A DNA stretch of 64,000 nucleotides. It comes from Amorphochlora amoebiformis (lineage: Eukaryota > Cercozoa > Chlorarachniophyceae). The notes under the pieces are model-generated. The model was given only the letters and a program-made list of their open reading frames with translations, searched no databases and had not been told where the DNA came from. The stretch spans positions 62,001 to 126,000 of the forward strand of contig BAAHQB010000065.1 in NCBI GenBank assembly GCA_054601695.1. Reading direction: 5' to 3'. Both the position numbers and the translations under genes were made by a program. Of the stretch, positions 28,533 through 42,246 are shown piece after piece (the stretch's first letter is position 1; each line of letters opens with the position of its first letter).

Positions 28533-28719
28533 ATATATATATATATGTATATGTATATATATATATATGTATATGGAAGATAAAATATAAAGATATGTGT
28601 GTGTATACATGTATGTGTGTAAGGGTTGTGTGTATTAAGTGATGTATATTTTCCGTATATATATATTATATTTATACTTATATAAGAGTACATACGCATA
28701 TGTATATAAATATGTATAT

Positions 28720-28752
<33 letters not shown>

Positions 28753-28955
28753 GTATATAAATATATTTCCTGCTGGGTTTGTGGATAGAGATCGGTAAGG
28801 GTGTGAGAGTTAGGGATTTTCAGCCTCAAAACCTGGCGCGCTCTGTATCGCGTTCGATTCTGAAGTCCTCCTGATGTAAATATGAATTTGTACGTATGTA
28901 TGAGATATGTATTATTTTTATTTGTTTATGTGCATCTATGTATATATGTGTATAT

Positions 28956-29023
<68 letters not shown>

Positions 29024-29873
29024 TCGCGTTTGAGTTGGAAGTCTTGATGGATATACATACATATATATATATATACATATATATACACACATACATAAAC
29101 GAGAGAGAGAGAGCGCGCGCGATAGGCGAGAGAGAGAGAGAGAAAGAAAGCTATAGAGGGTCATTGGCGAGCGAGAGGGCGATTTTTCGAGAGAGAGAGA
29201 GAGAGTGCGATTGGCGAGAAAAAGAGAGAGAAGAGACAGGAAAGGAAGGGAGAGAGATTAAAGAGGGTGAGAGAGAGAGGATAGAAGGGAGGAAAGGGAG
29301 AGAAGGGAGAGAAGGGAGCGATATAGAGAGTGGCGAGAGAGAGATGAGAGGCGGAGAGAGAGAGGAGCGAGAGAGGGCGAGAGAGGGGGAGAGAGTTAGG
29401 GGCGAGAGAGGGTAAGAGGTGAGAGAGGGTTAGGGGTGAGACAGAGGGGAGAGAGAGAGAGAGGAGCGCGAGAGATAGGGATGAGAGGGAAAGAGAGAGA
29501 GCGAGGGAAATAGTTAGGGGAGAGAGAAGGGAGCGAGATAGAGAGTGGCGAGAGAGAGGTGAGAGGCGGAGAGAGAGAGAGGAGAGAGAGAGGAGCGAGA
29601 GAGGGCGAGAGAGGGGGAGAGAGTTAGGGGCGAGAGAGGGTAAGAGGTGAGAGAGGGTGAGAGGTGAGACAGAGGGGAGAGAGAGAGAGAGGAGCGCGAG
29701 AGATAGGGATGACAGGGAGAGAGAGAGGGAGAGCGGGGGAAATAGTTAGGAGAGAGCTAGAGAGAGGGGAAAAAGAGAGGGAGAGGCGTATGAGAGATGA
29801 GGGATATATTCAGACAGATAGAAGTACCAAGAACTAAAGTGAACGACATCTACAGATATACATCACAATATAT

Positions 29874-29917
<44 letters not shown>

Positions 29918-30082
29918 GGAGTACCAAAAACAAAAGTGTCGAACGACGTCTACAGATATACATCACAATATATATATATATATATATTATATACATATAT
30001 ATATATAGGAGTACAAAAAACAAAAGCGTCGAATGACATCTACAGATATACATGAGAATATATATATATATATATATAAATG

Positions 30083-30122
<40 letters not shown>

Positions 30123-30640
30123 ACGAATGTATTACGCATATTAATATATATATATATATATATACATATATATAACACATATATACATATTTATATTCAT
30201 ACCCAATATATATTAACATGTGAATATGCCTAATACAAAAAGAAAAAAGGGATATATCCATAGTGATATCCATACATTCACATGTGAGCATGCATAATAT
30301 CAAAGAGAAAACGGTAGACACGCTTTCGTATACCTTCGTATGCGTCTGAATCTTGTCCTCATCTTGCAGTACATAGCCCTCTCTTTTCCCGCGCCGTACA
30401 GATGCTTGCAAATGAGACAATCTCCTGCATACACATGATATGTATTGCATATAAGATATATTCATATATATATATATATTATATATATATATTGGAATAA
30501 ATAACCCTTTTTATATGTATATATTTATATCTGTATATTAGTATATAAGCCTATCTCTTTTTTCCGTGTCATAAAGATGTGTGACCGGACCATATGAATA
30601 TTCTGCATCTGTATGATGTATATATAGTTATATACACACA

Positions 30641-30676
<36 letters not shown>

Positions 30677-30694
30677 TTATATATATATATATAT

Positions 30695-30726
<32 letters not shown>

Positions 30727-30882
30727 TGGAGTATATACCTCTCTTTCTCTCCGCGTTGTAAGGATGTCTGTGGACTACAAGCTTTCCTGCATATATATAT
30801 ATATATATATATATACATATGTATAAATATATCTAATATATATATGTGTATATACATATGTATAAATATATCTAATACATAT

Positions 30883-30914
<32 letters not shown>

Positions 30915-31165
30915 ATATATAATGTGTATATATTTTGTTTCATTCTGTTCATATGAGGAAACAGTATGTATTGTGTGCGTATATGTGTTAGGTACCTCCC
31001 CATATACATCAATACATGTAAAATATATACATAAGCATAGGATATATTCACTTGCCTAGTTGGGTTTTCAGTCGAGACTTCTGGGGGTTTCGCTGTTTGC
31101 TTTTTCGACTCACCTCTCACGATTGCCTTCTATATTAGTATATGAACGGACACATTTACATACAT

Positions 31166-31196
<31 letters not shown>

Positions 31197-31293
31197 TTAA
31201 TATATATATATTAAATATAGAGTATCGTTATTCTCCTTATTTAACTCATCTCTCACGATTGGCTCTTATATATAAGTATCTCTATATATATGT

Positions 31294-31341
<48 letters not shown>

Positions 31342-31449
31342 TTAATCCTGACCAATGCTAGTCCTAAGCCCTTCCTATAACTTGTCTTTAATATATATAT
31401 ATATATACATATATATATAAATATTTACATATATATACATACATATATA

Positions 31450-31496
<47 letters not shown>

Positions 31497-31744
31497 TTAA
31501 TGTATGTACGAATATATATCTATAATTTACACTCTCGTATATAAACAAAATTGTTTTATGCATATATTTTGATACATACATATATGTATATATACATACA
31601 TATATATATATATATATATACATATACACGTCATGTTAACATACACATATAACCTTAGGTTAGGGTTAAGATCAGAATCATCAAATAACGTAACTGCCCA
31701 AATTTCAAACTAATATCTCTAACCCCGTGTGTTGCGTGGATACG

Positions 31745-31792
<48 letters not shown>

Positions 31793-31866
31793 GTGTACTG
31801 TATTCGAGGTGGGGTTTGTAGAACTCTGAATCACTTCTTCTGCAGCTTTTTTTGAGTCCTAATATA

Positions 31867-31897
<31 letters not shown>

Positions 31898-32374
31898 TCT
31901 CTCGTAGCTTTGTTTGAGTCCTAATGTGTATAATCTGTAATTGAATATATACTTACATTTACATATACATATACATATACATATATGTATATATATGTAT
32001 TTATATGTAACACATTATATTTACATATGGATATATTCTTCCGTATGCTTTTTTTGAGTTCTAGTATATATAATTCATAATTATACGAATACGTACATTT
32101 CTATATATATATATATATATATGTATGTATATGTGTATATGTATATCTCTATTATGTACACACATATATATATGTTAATATAATAATTACCTTGGGGTTG
32201 GAATATTCTAGGAAAAAGACTATTACAAGCCTCTCGTTCTCGCCCTCAATCTTCAGTTACACAGAGATTAAGTCGGAGGGTTGGGAGTATATATACATAT
32301 ATATATATATATATATACATATTGTATATACATATATATATATATATATATTGTATATATATATATATGTATAT

Positions 32375-32409
<35 letters not shown>

Positions 32410-32811
32410 CTTGATATTTAATGTACTTATAATTATGTAGATATATGGGTAATACTAATATGTATTTATAAAATTAACATATATATATAGAGATGCATAT
32501 ACGTAATATGTAACATACACATGTACATGCATACATACATGCCTATACATACATACATACGTATATACATATAAAAAAGGGATATATATATATATATATG
32601 TGTGTGCATATATCCGTGTACATACATGCATGCATACATACATGCATGCATACATACATACATGCATATATACATACATTCATAATACATACACATTGTT
32701 ATATTATTACCCGACAGCTGCGATGCAGGAACTTATCCCCAGAGATTAAAACCTGAGTTGTATCCATGTAATTATGTAAAACTCACGTATATATAATATA
32801 TATATATATGT

Positions 32812-32875
<64 letters not shown>

Positions 32876-33146
32876 TATACATATGCACACATTACATTTG
32901 ATTTTTTAAATATATATGTGTATATGTATATATATATATATGTGTGTACATATATAAAAGTATCTGTAAATATATGATGTATAATATATATATATATATA
33001 TATGATGATGTATAGAATTACATGTAATAGGTCCATGCACATTTAAATTAGGAAGTATACGTACAGGTATGTATGACGTTTGTTAACATACCAAATCGCC
33101 CGTATTTGGAGTCGGCACCTTATAAAACACACCTTCACGCTCTATC

Positions 33147-33196
<50 letters not shown>

Positions 33197-33237
33197 ATAT
33201 ATGCATGTATACACACACATACAATATATATATATAT

Positions 33238-33279
<42 letters not shown>

Positions 33280-33340
33280 TTACATAATATCATACATGCG
33301 TTTACACATAAATACGTACTTTTAAAGTATAAAACATATA

Positions 33341-33371
<31 letters not shown>

Positions 33372-33783
33372 ATATACATATATATATGTGTGTGTACTAT
33401 ATATCTCACACCCCATCCAAACCTATATATACATCCCAAATACATACACCATTATTTTTGCGCTATATTTCCCGTTGTTTCAATGATTTGCGTACGATTA
33501 TGAATAACATGGAGTGAGAGTCAACAATTAGGTAGGATCAGATTATTCAGCATGCCTTCGTCCGAGGACCATTGACTGAAGGATTAGGTAGGGTTCGGAC
33601 TAGGGTTAGGGAATGGAGTAGGGTTTTAGGTTGTACGTATGTATAGTCCTGAAGTCTTGGTGTCCGTGGCGTATACGTGGACAATAGCCGAGAAAGGGCA
33701 CCCTGATTTGGTTATGTGTTCGTTATGTGTTATATATATATATATATGTATATTAGATATGTATGTATGTAATAAATGTATTA

Positions 33784-33815
<32 letters not shown>

Positions 33816-34887
33816 ATGTGTGTGTATATGCATGTGTGTACTTCGTGTACCGTAGTTATATTTTACAATCATGTAAGTGTATAATATTATATATAAATGT
33901 ATCTATATACATATATACATTGGCATGTATACATGTGTATATATGTTTTTGCATGTAGGTACGTATGTGTAAGTATTTCATCATGTTAAATTACATCATA
34001 GTATTTTATCATGTTAAATTACATTATCTCTGTACGTACCGTAAGGTATATAAAATATAACGTATATTATATTTTCAAATATAGATATATGCATGTGCAC
34101 AGCATGTGCACATACAATTATTCATGCATGAATATTTCTTGAACACCCGTAATGATGTATACATATTCATATTATAATATCCAGGTTTTAAAGGAATATA
34201 TTTGATATATATACATACACACACACACACACACATATATATACATATATATATAAATTTGATATGTGCTTACACATCTGTATTGTAATAAATCTATGCG
34301 TATGGTTTGGAAATATTAGAATTCCAATAATGGATATATACATACATATACATATATGTATAGATATAATTATACTATATATATAGTTATATACGTGTAT
34401 ATATACCCACTTACATATATTTATATATATACGTATATATATATATATATATGTGTATATAAATATATTATATATATATATATATATTATATATATATAT
34501 ATATATATTATATGCATACATTAATTTACAGTTTACTCACATACAAACGCACATTTATACGTAGTATACATATTAATCATGTGTATATATACATATATAT
34601 ATACATATATACATATATATATATATATAATATATACATATATATGTATGTATATTACATTTAAAACATTAAAATGAGAAGCGCGTAGTTTATACATACA
34701 CAGATAAACGAATAAATATAGAGGTATGAGTTGAGATCGTACTTACCATCGAAATGGTTTTCAAGACACGTGTTCGTCTTTGTCGAGTAATGGCACACGT
34801 TTGCTTGAACTACCTACATATTATATTATATATATATATATGTATTTATGTACATATATGTATGTGATATATATGATATGTATGTAT

Positions 34888-34925
<38 letters not shown>

Positions 34926-35693
34926 AATAAGGGTTATACTACATATAAGATACGCATATTCACGTAGATACATGGATATGTATATAAAATATTAATAAAT
35001 ATTATAAATATATATATATTTGTTCACATATATTATTAAAGCCTGTCCCTTCTCCAAAACGCTTTAACTACCCTCTAATCCATCATACTTTTGGATCGGG
35101 GTCCTGGTACGTGGGAGCCCTTAGGTATGGGATTGCTATTGGGACCATAACTTATTGTAATAAATATTATTAAATCGGCGGTTAGGAAAGTAGCAATGAT
35201 AGGCTGCCACGCCCTTCCCGGGGTCCCGAAAATGTGTATGTATGTATGTATATGTGTGTGTGTGAATGTAAATATATAAGCATATATAATTAAATACACA
35301 CACATAATGCATATTTACATATATATATATATATATATATTTATGTACGATTAGTTTATAAAAAAATTTAGCACAAATATTACATCGATATATATATATA
35401 TATATATGTATGTATATATATGTACATATATAAAAATATGTATATATTATATATCTAATACATATTTCATACATACACAAATATATATGAATTCTACATG
35501 TATATATCCTTTAGGTGGAGTATAAAGATATCTACACACGAGTATGGATACGTTTACAAGAACATAAACATATATATATTATATATATATATATATATGT
35601 GTGTGTTAATAGTATATATATGTACATTACACTCATACACAGATATGTAAATACATGTATATACATAATGTATTACACAATACATGTTACATG

Positions 35694-35780
<87 letters not shown>

Positions 35781-36210
35781 TGTAAGTATCGATATATGCG
35801 CTTACCTTAACAGGGCTACCAATAATAGACCCCAGGAGCCCACAGAGCAAGGGAGACAATATAGCTGAGATTTATGTATTATAAATATATTTACACATAA
35901 TATTTTTATATATACATATATAATATATATATATATATATTATACATATATTTATATTGTATATGAAACAAGACAATCATATACTACATCGAAACATCGT
36001 TTACAGGCACATATACACACAATACATCCAAATCCCTACTGTGTATAAAGCGAAGGGAAGGGTTGATATCGACTTCGGGCTGGCCGGGGGTATTGTAGAA
36101 AAAATCCGACGCCCTCCATCCCTGCTTATACCTTTGAAAAAAGGGGTAAATCAGCACATTTAGTAGTGCTAAAGAGAGAGTTTCACTGAATGCAAATACA
36201 TTTGTACGAA

Positions 36211-36251
<41 letters not shown>

Positions 36252-36431
36252 AATATATATATAGATTGGCAAAAGAAAATTTATATTATTTGTGTATATC
36301 TGAATTCTTGAAGATTAGGTTAGTCCCTGTCTCCTCCCACTCTTTACACTTCTTTCTCACCCTTTCTATCTCCTCATTTTACATTTCCTCTGGTTCATAT
36401 AAATATTGAACACACGAACATTATTTATGTG

Positions 36432-36474
<43 letters not shown>

Positions 36475-36635
36475 CTATATGTGTACATGTATGTATATAG
36501 AAATCGAATATTATAACTATTCCACCAAGCCTACCAGCCAAGGAATTTCGGACGATGAACGGAGAGGATTCGATCCTTAACAATCTGAAACATAAATACA
36601 GATATGTAGATGTATATATATATATATGTATCAAT

Positions 36636-36670
<35 letters not shown>

Positions 36671-36976
36671 ATGTATATACACGTATATATGTACGAAAAC
36701 GATATATATGTACATATATATATATTTATATATATATATACATATATATAGAAATATATATATATATATATGTGTGTATATACACGTGTATATGTACGAA
36801 AACGATATATATGTACATACATATATATGTTTCTCAAATGCATTTTCTACGTACACATAAAACATTCACGCGCACATACATACAAATACGTACACATGTA
36901 CATATATATATAAGAACACATATGTGGACATCTATATTCTTTAAATGCTAATGTAAACATATATACAGCTATGTTT

Positions 36977-37013
<37 letters not shown>

Positions 37014-37662
37014 TATATGCACAAAATGCATATACCTATATAAAGATTTAATCTATATATATTCTTAAATATTTAATACCTATATACAAAAAAATATATA
37101 TATATACGTCTTCCTCCGTGCCTTACCCATTCTGCTCTCTTTATTTTTCTCATGTGTACGCAACAAGCATTATTAGTACACATTTAATCATTACTTACAC
37201 ATCACAAAACCTTACAAAATCCCTCCAACAGCTTCGGAACAACCACGCACCCCTCCTTTGTCATCCTTTCCTTTGATACATACATACACGTATAATCAAT
37301 ATTCAGGGTCAATTTAGCCTTCAAGAACCCCTACTTCCTCCTCAATCCCCCCGTGTCTCCCGAACCTTTCTCAGCCATTCTCATCTTTTCGTAAGGATCC
37401 GTTCATGTAGATATACGGAAAGGGTAGTATCTCAACAATGAAGAGAGGAACGAGAGAGAAGGGAGAGAGAGAAGATATGGGGAAAAAGAAAGTAGAGCAG
37501 AAGACGGAAGAGAGAGATCGATTCCGTAGCGTTGTGGGATCATACCGTCATACCCTTCGTATTGACCATATCAAACTGCTTCTCGAGCTTCATCCTCGCC
37601 GCCCGCCGGCGTTCCTCGAGGACACGCTGCGCTCGATCGAGCTCCTCCATCGCTTTTTCAGT
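28322..37662 (-). CDS. Putative Fe(II)/2-oxoglutarate-dependent oxygenase with N-terminal coiled coil (gene 3)
   Basis: About 320 residues. Exons in transcription order: 37662-37546, 36584-36535, 36131-36040, 35864-35806, 35213-35152, 35119-35089, 34813-34747, 33702-33677, 33118-33092, 32752-32711, 32250-32191, 31858-31799, 31129-31114, 31080-31056, 30424-30334, 29849-29828, 28870-28833, 28445-28395, 28354-28322 (TAG). Phase is kept at all 18 junctions; the donor after 31056 is GC. The start is probably the ATG at 37650 inside exon 1. Residues 5-35 are a Glu/Arg coiled coil, followed by a hydrophobic stretch [33 protein letters not shown] supplies an HxD metal motif, [18 protein letters not shown] the distal His, and [12 protein letters not shown] the Arg and final strand of a double-stranded beta-helix. 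The tail is basic and low-complexity. Substrate unknown. Confidence 0.6.
29098..29800. repeat. GA-rich region with a 215-bp tandem duplication
   Basis: About 700 bp of degenerate (GA)n in a gene 3 intron. A complex block starting gggagcgatatagagagtgg at about 29314 recurs at about 29529 with few changes. On the sense strand of gene 3 this is CT-rich. Confidence 0.85.
29925..30039 (-). repeat. Two whole-exon copies upstream of gene 3 exon 29828-29849
   Basis: Copies at 29925-29949 and 30015-30039 repeat the exon with its tgtag acceptor and tactc donor flank. Both are 25 nt against 22 nt for the chosen exon. The first would keep reading frame; the second would create TGA at the next junction. 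Confidence 0.65.
30545..30790 (-). repeat. Two 5'-half copies upstream of gene 3 exon 30334-30424
   Basis: Decayed copies at about 30548-30600 and 30733-30790 match the acceptor and first half of the exon (gcag, then the segment encoding [13 protein letters not shown]), separated by TA tracts. Confidence 0.65.
31895..32065 (-). repeat. Two 5'-half copies upstream of gene 3 exon 31799-31858
   Basis: At about 31899-31922 and 32042-32066 the acceptor plus GACTCAAAAAAAGC-like start of the exon recurs with substitutions, between TA tracts. Confidence 0.65.
33534..33582 (-). mobile_element. Telomere-associated short element (TASE) copy 1
   Basis: Inverted copy of the family with core GTCAATGGTCCTCGGACTAA followed by GACATGCTGAATAATCTGATCC. 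The 5' end (GGAGGA) is missing here. The name TASE is used only in this annotation. Confidence 0.65.
33583..33632. repeat. Short degenerate TTAGGG tract
   Basis: TAGGG-type repeats directly follow an inverted telomere-associated element in a gene 3 intron. Confidence 0.7.
35698..35779. repeat. Long pure (TA)n tract
   Basis: About 80 bp of uninterrupted TA in the gene 3 intron just downstream of exon 35864-35806. Confidence 0.9.
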
Positions 37663-37884
37663 CTACAGAGGAGAGAGGTCCGCCATTTGTCCGGAGCACG
37701 CGGTCACACAGATATGTCACACATATAAATGTCACACGGAGATGTCACACTGTGTTGATGATCATGCGCGGAATGGAAACGGTTACAGATTTTGCATTGG
37801 GGGGGATCACAGTTGGGGCGTGTCAAGCTAACGTCTCAATCTGTCTTCCCTGGATCGTTCTAGTCCACCCTGCTTACTTCAGAC
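37663..37884. other. Divergent intergenic region upstream of gene 3
   Basis: Roughly 220 bp between gene 3 exon 1 and the plus-strand membrane-protein ORF. It contains a short direct repeat of gtcacac (four copies, 37700-37750). An ATGGCGGAC on the minus strand near 37690 could be an alternative gene 3 start but runs into TAG without a convincing donor. A shared promoter is inferred from layout only. Confidence 0.35.
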
Positions 37885-38429
37885 GTGAAGCCTTCTTCTC
37901 CACCCCCTCTCACTCAGCCGCCAGAGTTCCCGGACTCGGAAACGGCTCGCCAACCTAGTACCCGAAGATCGTCACCAAACAGCCAACTATTTATCAGGTC
38001 ACGGGCAGGGAATCGGGGGGAGTTGACACCGGGATATAGCCCTGGGAGAGGAATGGACTTCAAGATCTCCATCACATCCCCCCCACCCAAGTTTTCGAGG
38101 GAATTTTTATTCATGTCCGGCCTACTGATCCTCGCTTGCATCATCCTCATCGTCTATTACATCGTTTCGGCAGCTCGTGTAAATAACCTGAAACTTCAAG
38201 ATTTGAGGCCCGATTTGTAGATTAATTTACGTTACACCCAGGTTAGATCTGAGCCTCAAGGTCTTTTGCATAGGGCGATGAATATAGTTAGGTTTTCGGC
38301 TGGAAAGCACTCGAACGCAAAGTTTCTGGAGCTTGCTACCTGAAAAGGCACAGGGCTCTCCATTCGCGCTATCTCCTGTTGGGCAAGAAGGATGCGAATC
38401 TAATTCTTGCCTTCAAGATAATTAAGTAA
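37885..38429 (+). CDS. Putative single-pass membrane protein, N-terminus unresolved
   Basis: Not recognised. Exon 37885-38178 is open with Ser/Pro/Arg-rich sequence, then a strong transmembrane helix (FMSGLLILACIILIVYYIVS). Joining a donor at 38179 to an acceptor before 38292 continues in phase with VFGWKALERKVSGACYLKRH and ends at TAA 38429, giving a short basic tail after the membrane span. No ATG begins the long frame; the first in-frame ATG is 38053, or an upstream exon joins at the cag before 37883. The unspliced frame would stop at 38220. It lies divergent from gene 3 and 0.5 kb upstream of gene 4. Confidence 0.4.
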
Positions 38430-38921
38430 ACAATTTGAAACGTCGAAAACGTAGTGCCAGGCTGCCTTGTCATGATTTTACTGAGTTCGAATTGCGGTAC
38501 AAAATCCGTGTATATTTGAAATCTACATTAGTGGTTATCTGTTAATTGTAAATTGTAACCATACGTACGCCTGGTTTCGAAATATTTAAGTTTGCAAGAA
38601 AATTACTACTACAATTCGCATGAGACCCTCATAATCAGAGCATAAGACTAGCAGGATTTTATGTATAGAGTAGTCCATGAGGACGTCGAGATCAACCCCG
38701 CCGCCGAGCACAAAATTACTGCGATCGCCCTTACTTACAACATGTTCGAAATATCTGTTCTTATAGCGTTATTCTCGGGGCAGAATCAAACTGTCATCGT
38801 CGCTACATTGACCAGCCACTCGCCACGCTGGGCACTCTTAGAGGTCAACCTTGAATATTGGACTCCCGTTATCCGCATAGTATTCTTTAAGATATCCCAC
38901 GTCCTGACACGTGTTCACCTC
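38430..38921. other. Region upstream of gene 4 with open frame
   Basis: No confident gene. From an ATG at 38661 a frame stays open and runs in frame into the gene 4 ATG at 38922. It encodes hydrophobic stretches (NMFEISVLIALFSG), so gene 4 may start here instead. GC content is near 50 percent, unlike introns. Otherwise probably leader and promoter of gene 4. Confidence 0.3.
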
Positions 38922-39423
38922 ATGGCGGGTCCTTCGGCGGCGTTGGAACACCCGGGAGGCCAATACGCCTTTATCCCTTCACTATCCATAACAGGATTCT
39001 GGATTATAGCTCTAGGTATCTTGGGATATGTGTAAACCGTGCTTTCCCCCGGAATTATGATTCTTGAAAGGGGTTTCGGACTATTTTCACACGCGCAGTC
39101 CGAAAGTTTCGCCCTCCGGCGTAACGAGGACCCTCTAATAATTTCCTAAGTACTAGGATACCCATATGATCGGGGGAAGAAGGGATATGAGGTTAGGAAG
39201 GGAGGAAGAATGTCTGAACAAACCTGGGTCTTAAGATTCGTTTGTCTTGCTTTTAGGGAATCTGGTTTTCAGTGTGGATTGGGGACGGGGAGGGAAGGAG
39301 GTTTATCTTGGGGGAAGGATTGGCTATGATGGTCAGATTGCGCCGGTGGAGTATACGGTGAGCATGCACACAACACACTCGAATATATTGCATTGAGTAC
39401 GTTCTCATGTATTTTATAATATA

Positions 39424-39464
<41 letters not shown>

Positions 39465-39516
39465 TGTATATATAGGTATATGTGTATACGGTACGTTCAC
39501 AATATATATATATTTT

Positions 39517-39602
<86 letters not shown>

Positions 39603-39644
39603 TAAATAATATCGCATATATATATATATATATGTATAGATACT

Positions 39645-39708
<64 letters not shown>

Positions 39709-39712
39709 ATTT

Positions 39713-39762
<50 letters not shown>

Positions 39763-39784
39763 TGTTGTATATATACGCACATAT

Positions 39785-39815
<31 letters not shown>

Positions 39816-39974
39816 ATATAATATATATATACTATTTACATACATGTATATATTTAAAACACAAATAAAAATACCATACATGCATTTTCATATTACATAT
39901 ACATATATATATATATATACACATATATACACACATATATACATACAAATAAAATATACACACATATATACATA

Positions 39975-40024
<50 letters not shown>

Positions 40025-40547
40025 GTCTTCATCCTCCAGCTACCCAAGAAAGTAAGGAGAAGACTAAGACGCAATGACGCATGGTAACCTTAACCGTTTC
40101 TCAACTCCGTCTAACCCCAACCACAAATATCTCCCCGAACCCTTTAATCTTTACATCTTTTAGGGGCAACCTTATTATTAACGACCTTTCCTCAATACAG
40201 CTTTTACAAATATGTATAGTGTGATACTCGGTGATACGTATGATATACATGTAATGTAGTATATGGTATAGATGGACATATATACATGTAGATGAATTTA
40301 TGATCCATAAGCAGTGTGAATGCGTGCTGTATGTAAACAAATATGGGAGTATGGCACGTGGCATGCACGTGGACGAGCCAAAACCGTAACCGTAACCGTA
40401 ACCGTAACCGTTTAGGCTTAAGCGTAATCCAGGAATCACCAAAGAGAAAGACCCGATTCCGATGAAATTGGGGTGAGAAATACATGTAAAAACACAAAAA
40501 CATATACATATACACGTGTATACATACATATATATATATATATACAT

Positions 40548-40580
<33 letters not shown>

Positions 40581-40640
40581 GTATGTACATATATGCATAT
40601 AATTTAATTTATATATGAATGTATGTAATATACAAATACC

Positions 40641-40710
<70 letters not shown>

Positions 40711-40925
40711 AATATTCTAGCATTTAGGGATAGGAATGAAAGGGAGAATGAAAGAGCGAAAGAGAGTGAGAGAAGGAGAGAGAGACAAATGTTATACATA
40801 GAATATACGCATACATATATATATATTACACATACATATATATGCACATATATTTACACACATGTGAACACACACTTGAACAAACACACACATATACATG
40901 TAGGTACATATACATATATGTATAC

Positions 40926-40956
<31 letters not shown>

Positions 40957-41043
40957 TATATACATATATGTATATATATATATGAATATACACGTATGAA
41001 TATACATACACATATACATGTAGGTACATATACATATATGTGT

Positions 41044-41091
<48 letters not shown>

Positions 41092-41155
41092 TATATATAT
41101 GTAATATATATGTATATATATATTTACATATACAAATGTATCATATATCAATGTA

Positions 41156-41224
<69 letters not shown>

Positions 41225-41420
41225 GTGTATATGTATCCGGATTTTACATATACATGTATACGTACATATAATATAAACATAACATATTTTTACAAATACA
41301 TATATATATATATATGTATATATATATAATATATACATATACATGTATACATGTAAATCTATATGTCTATATTTACGTATGTATCCTTGTATTTTTCACA
41401 CATATATTTACACACACACA

Positions 41421-41507
<87 letters not shown>

Positions 41508-41839
41508 GTATACATACGTATATTCACATACGCAATTCATACACACATAAAAGAAATTCCCCTATAAAACCACGCTTACGGTTACATTAACCATTAGAGG
41601 GAAGTTCAAGAAGATGAAAAAGTATGAATACGGCAAGTATACCCCCGAGATGGAGTGGAGTCATATCAAACGGTATATATGCGTAAGTGTCTGTGTTGAA
41701 ATTACTACGATGTATTAAACGGTATGTATGCGTATGTGTTGTAATATAATATACGATCTAGATATGGGGTGATTCTAGGTTACAGGACAAATATGTAGAT
41801 AGTATTATAATTTTTATTGATGTGTGTGTGTAATGTTGT

Positions 41840-41872
<33 letters not shown>

Positions 41873-41959
41873 TATATATATATATATATAATTGTAAATC
41901 TGTAAATGAATATGTAGATAGCTCGTAATTTTATTTTTATGGATGTGTGTGTGCAATGT

Positions 41960-41995
<36 letters not shown>

Positions 41996-42085
41996 AAATG
42001 TGTAAAAGAACATGTCTGGGATGTGGTCCCTACATACTTACACACGAATATTAAGAATGCCTATATATATATATATGTATATGTT

Positions 42086-42121
<36 letters not shown>

Positions 42122-42215
42122 TATACATACACCTACACGTGTATATTAAGAATGCCCACAATATTTATATATATGTATATATATATACATGTATATATAT
42201 GTATTATTTATATAA

Positions 42216-42246
<31 letters not shown>

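Noticed and set aside
28882-29415. Arg/Glu-rich frame of 177 codons
   Set aside because: Translation of GA-rich intron of gene 3.
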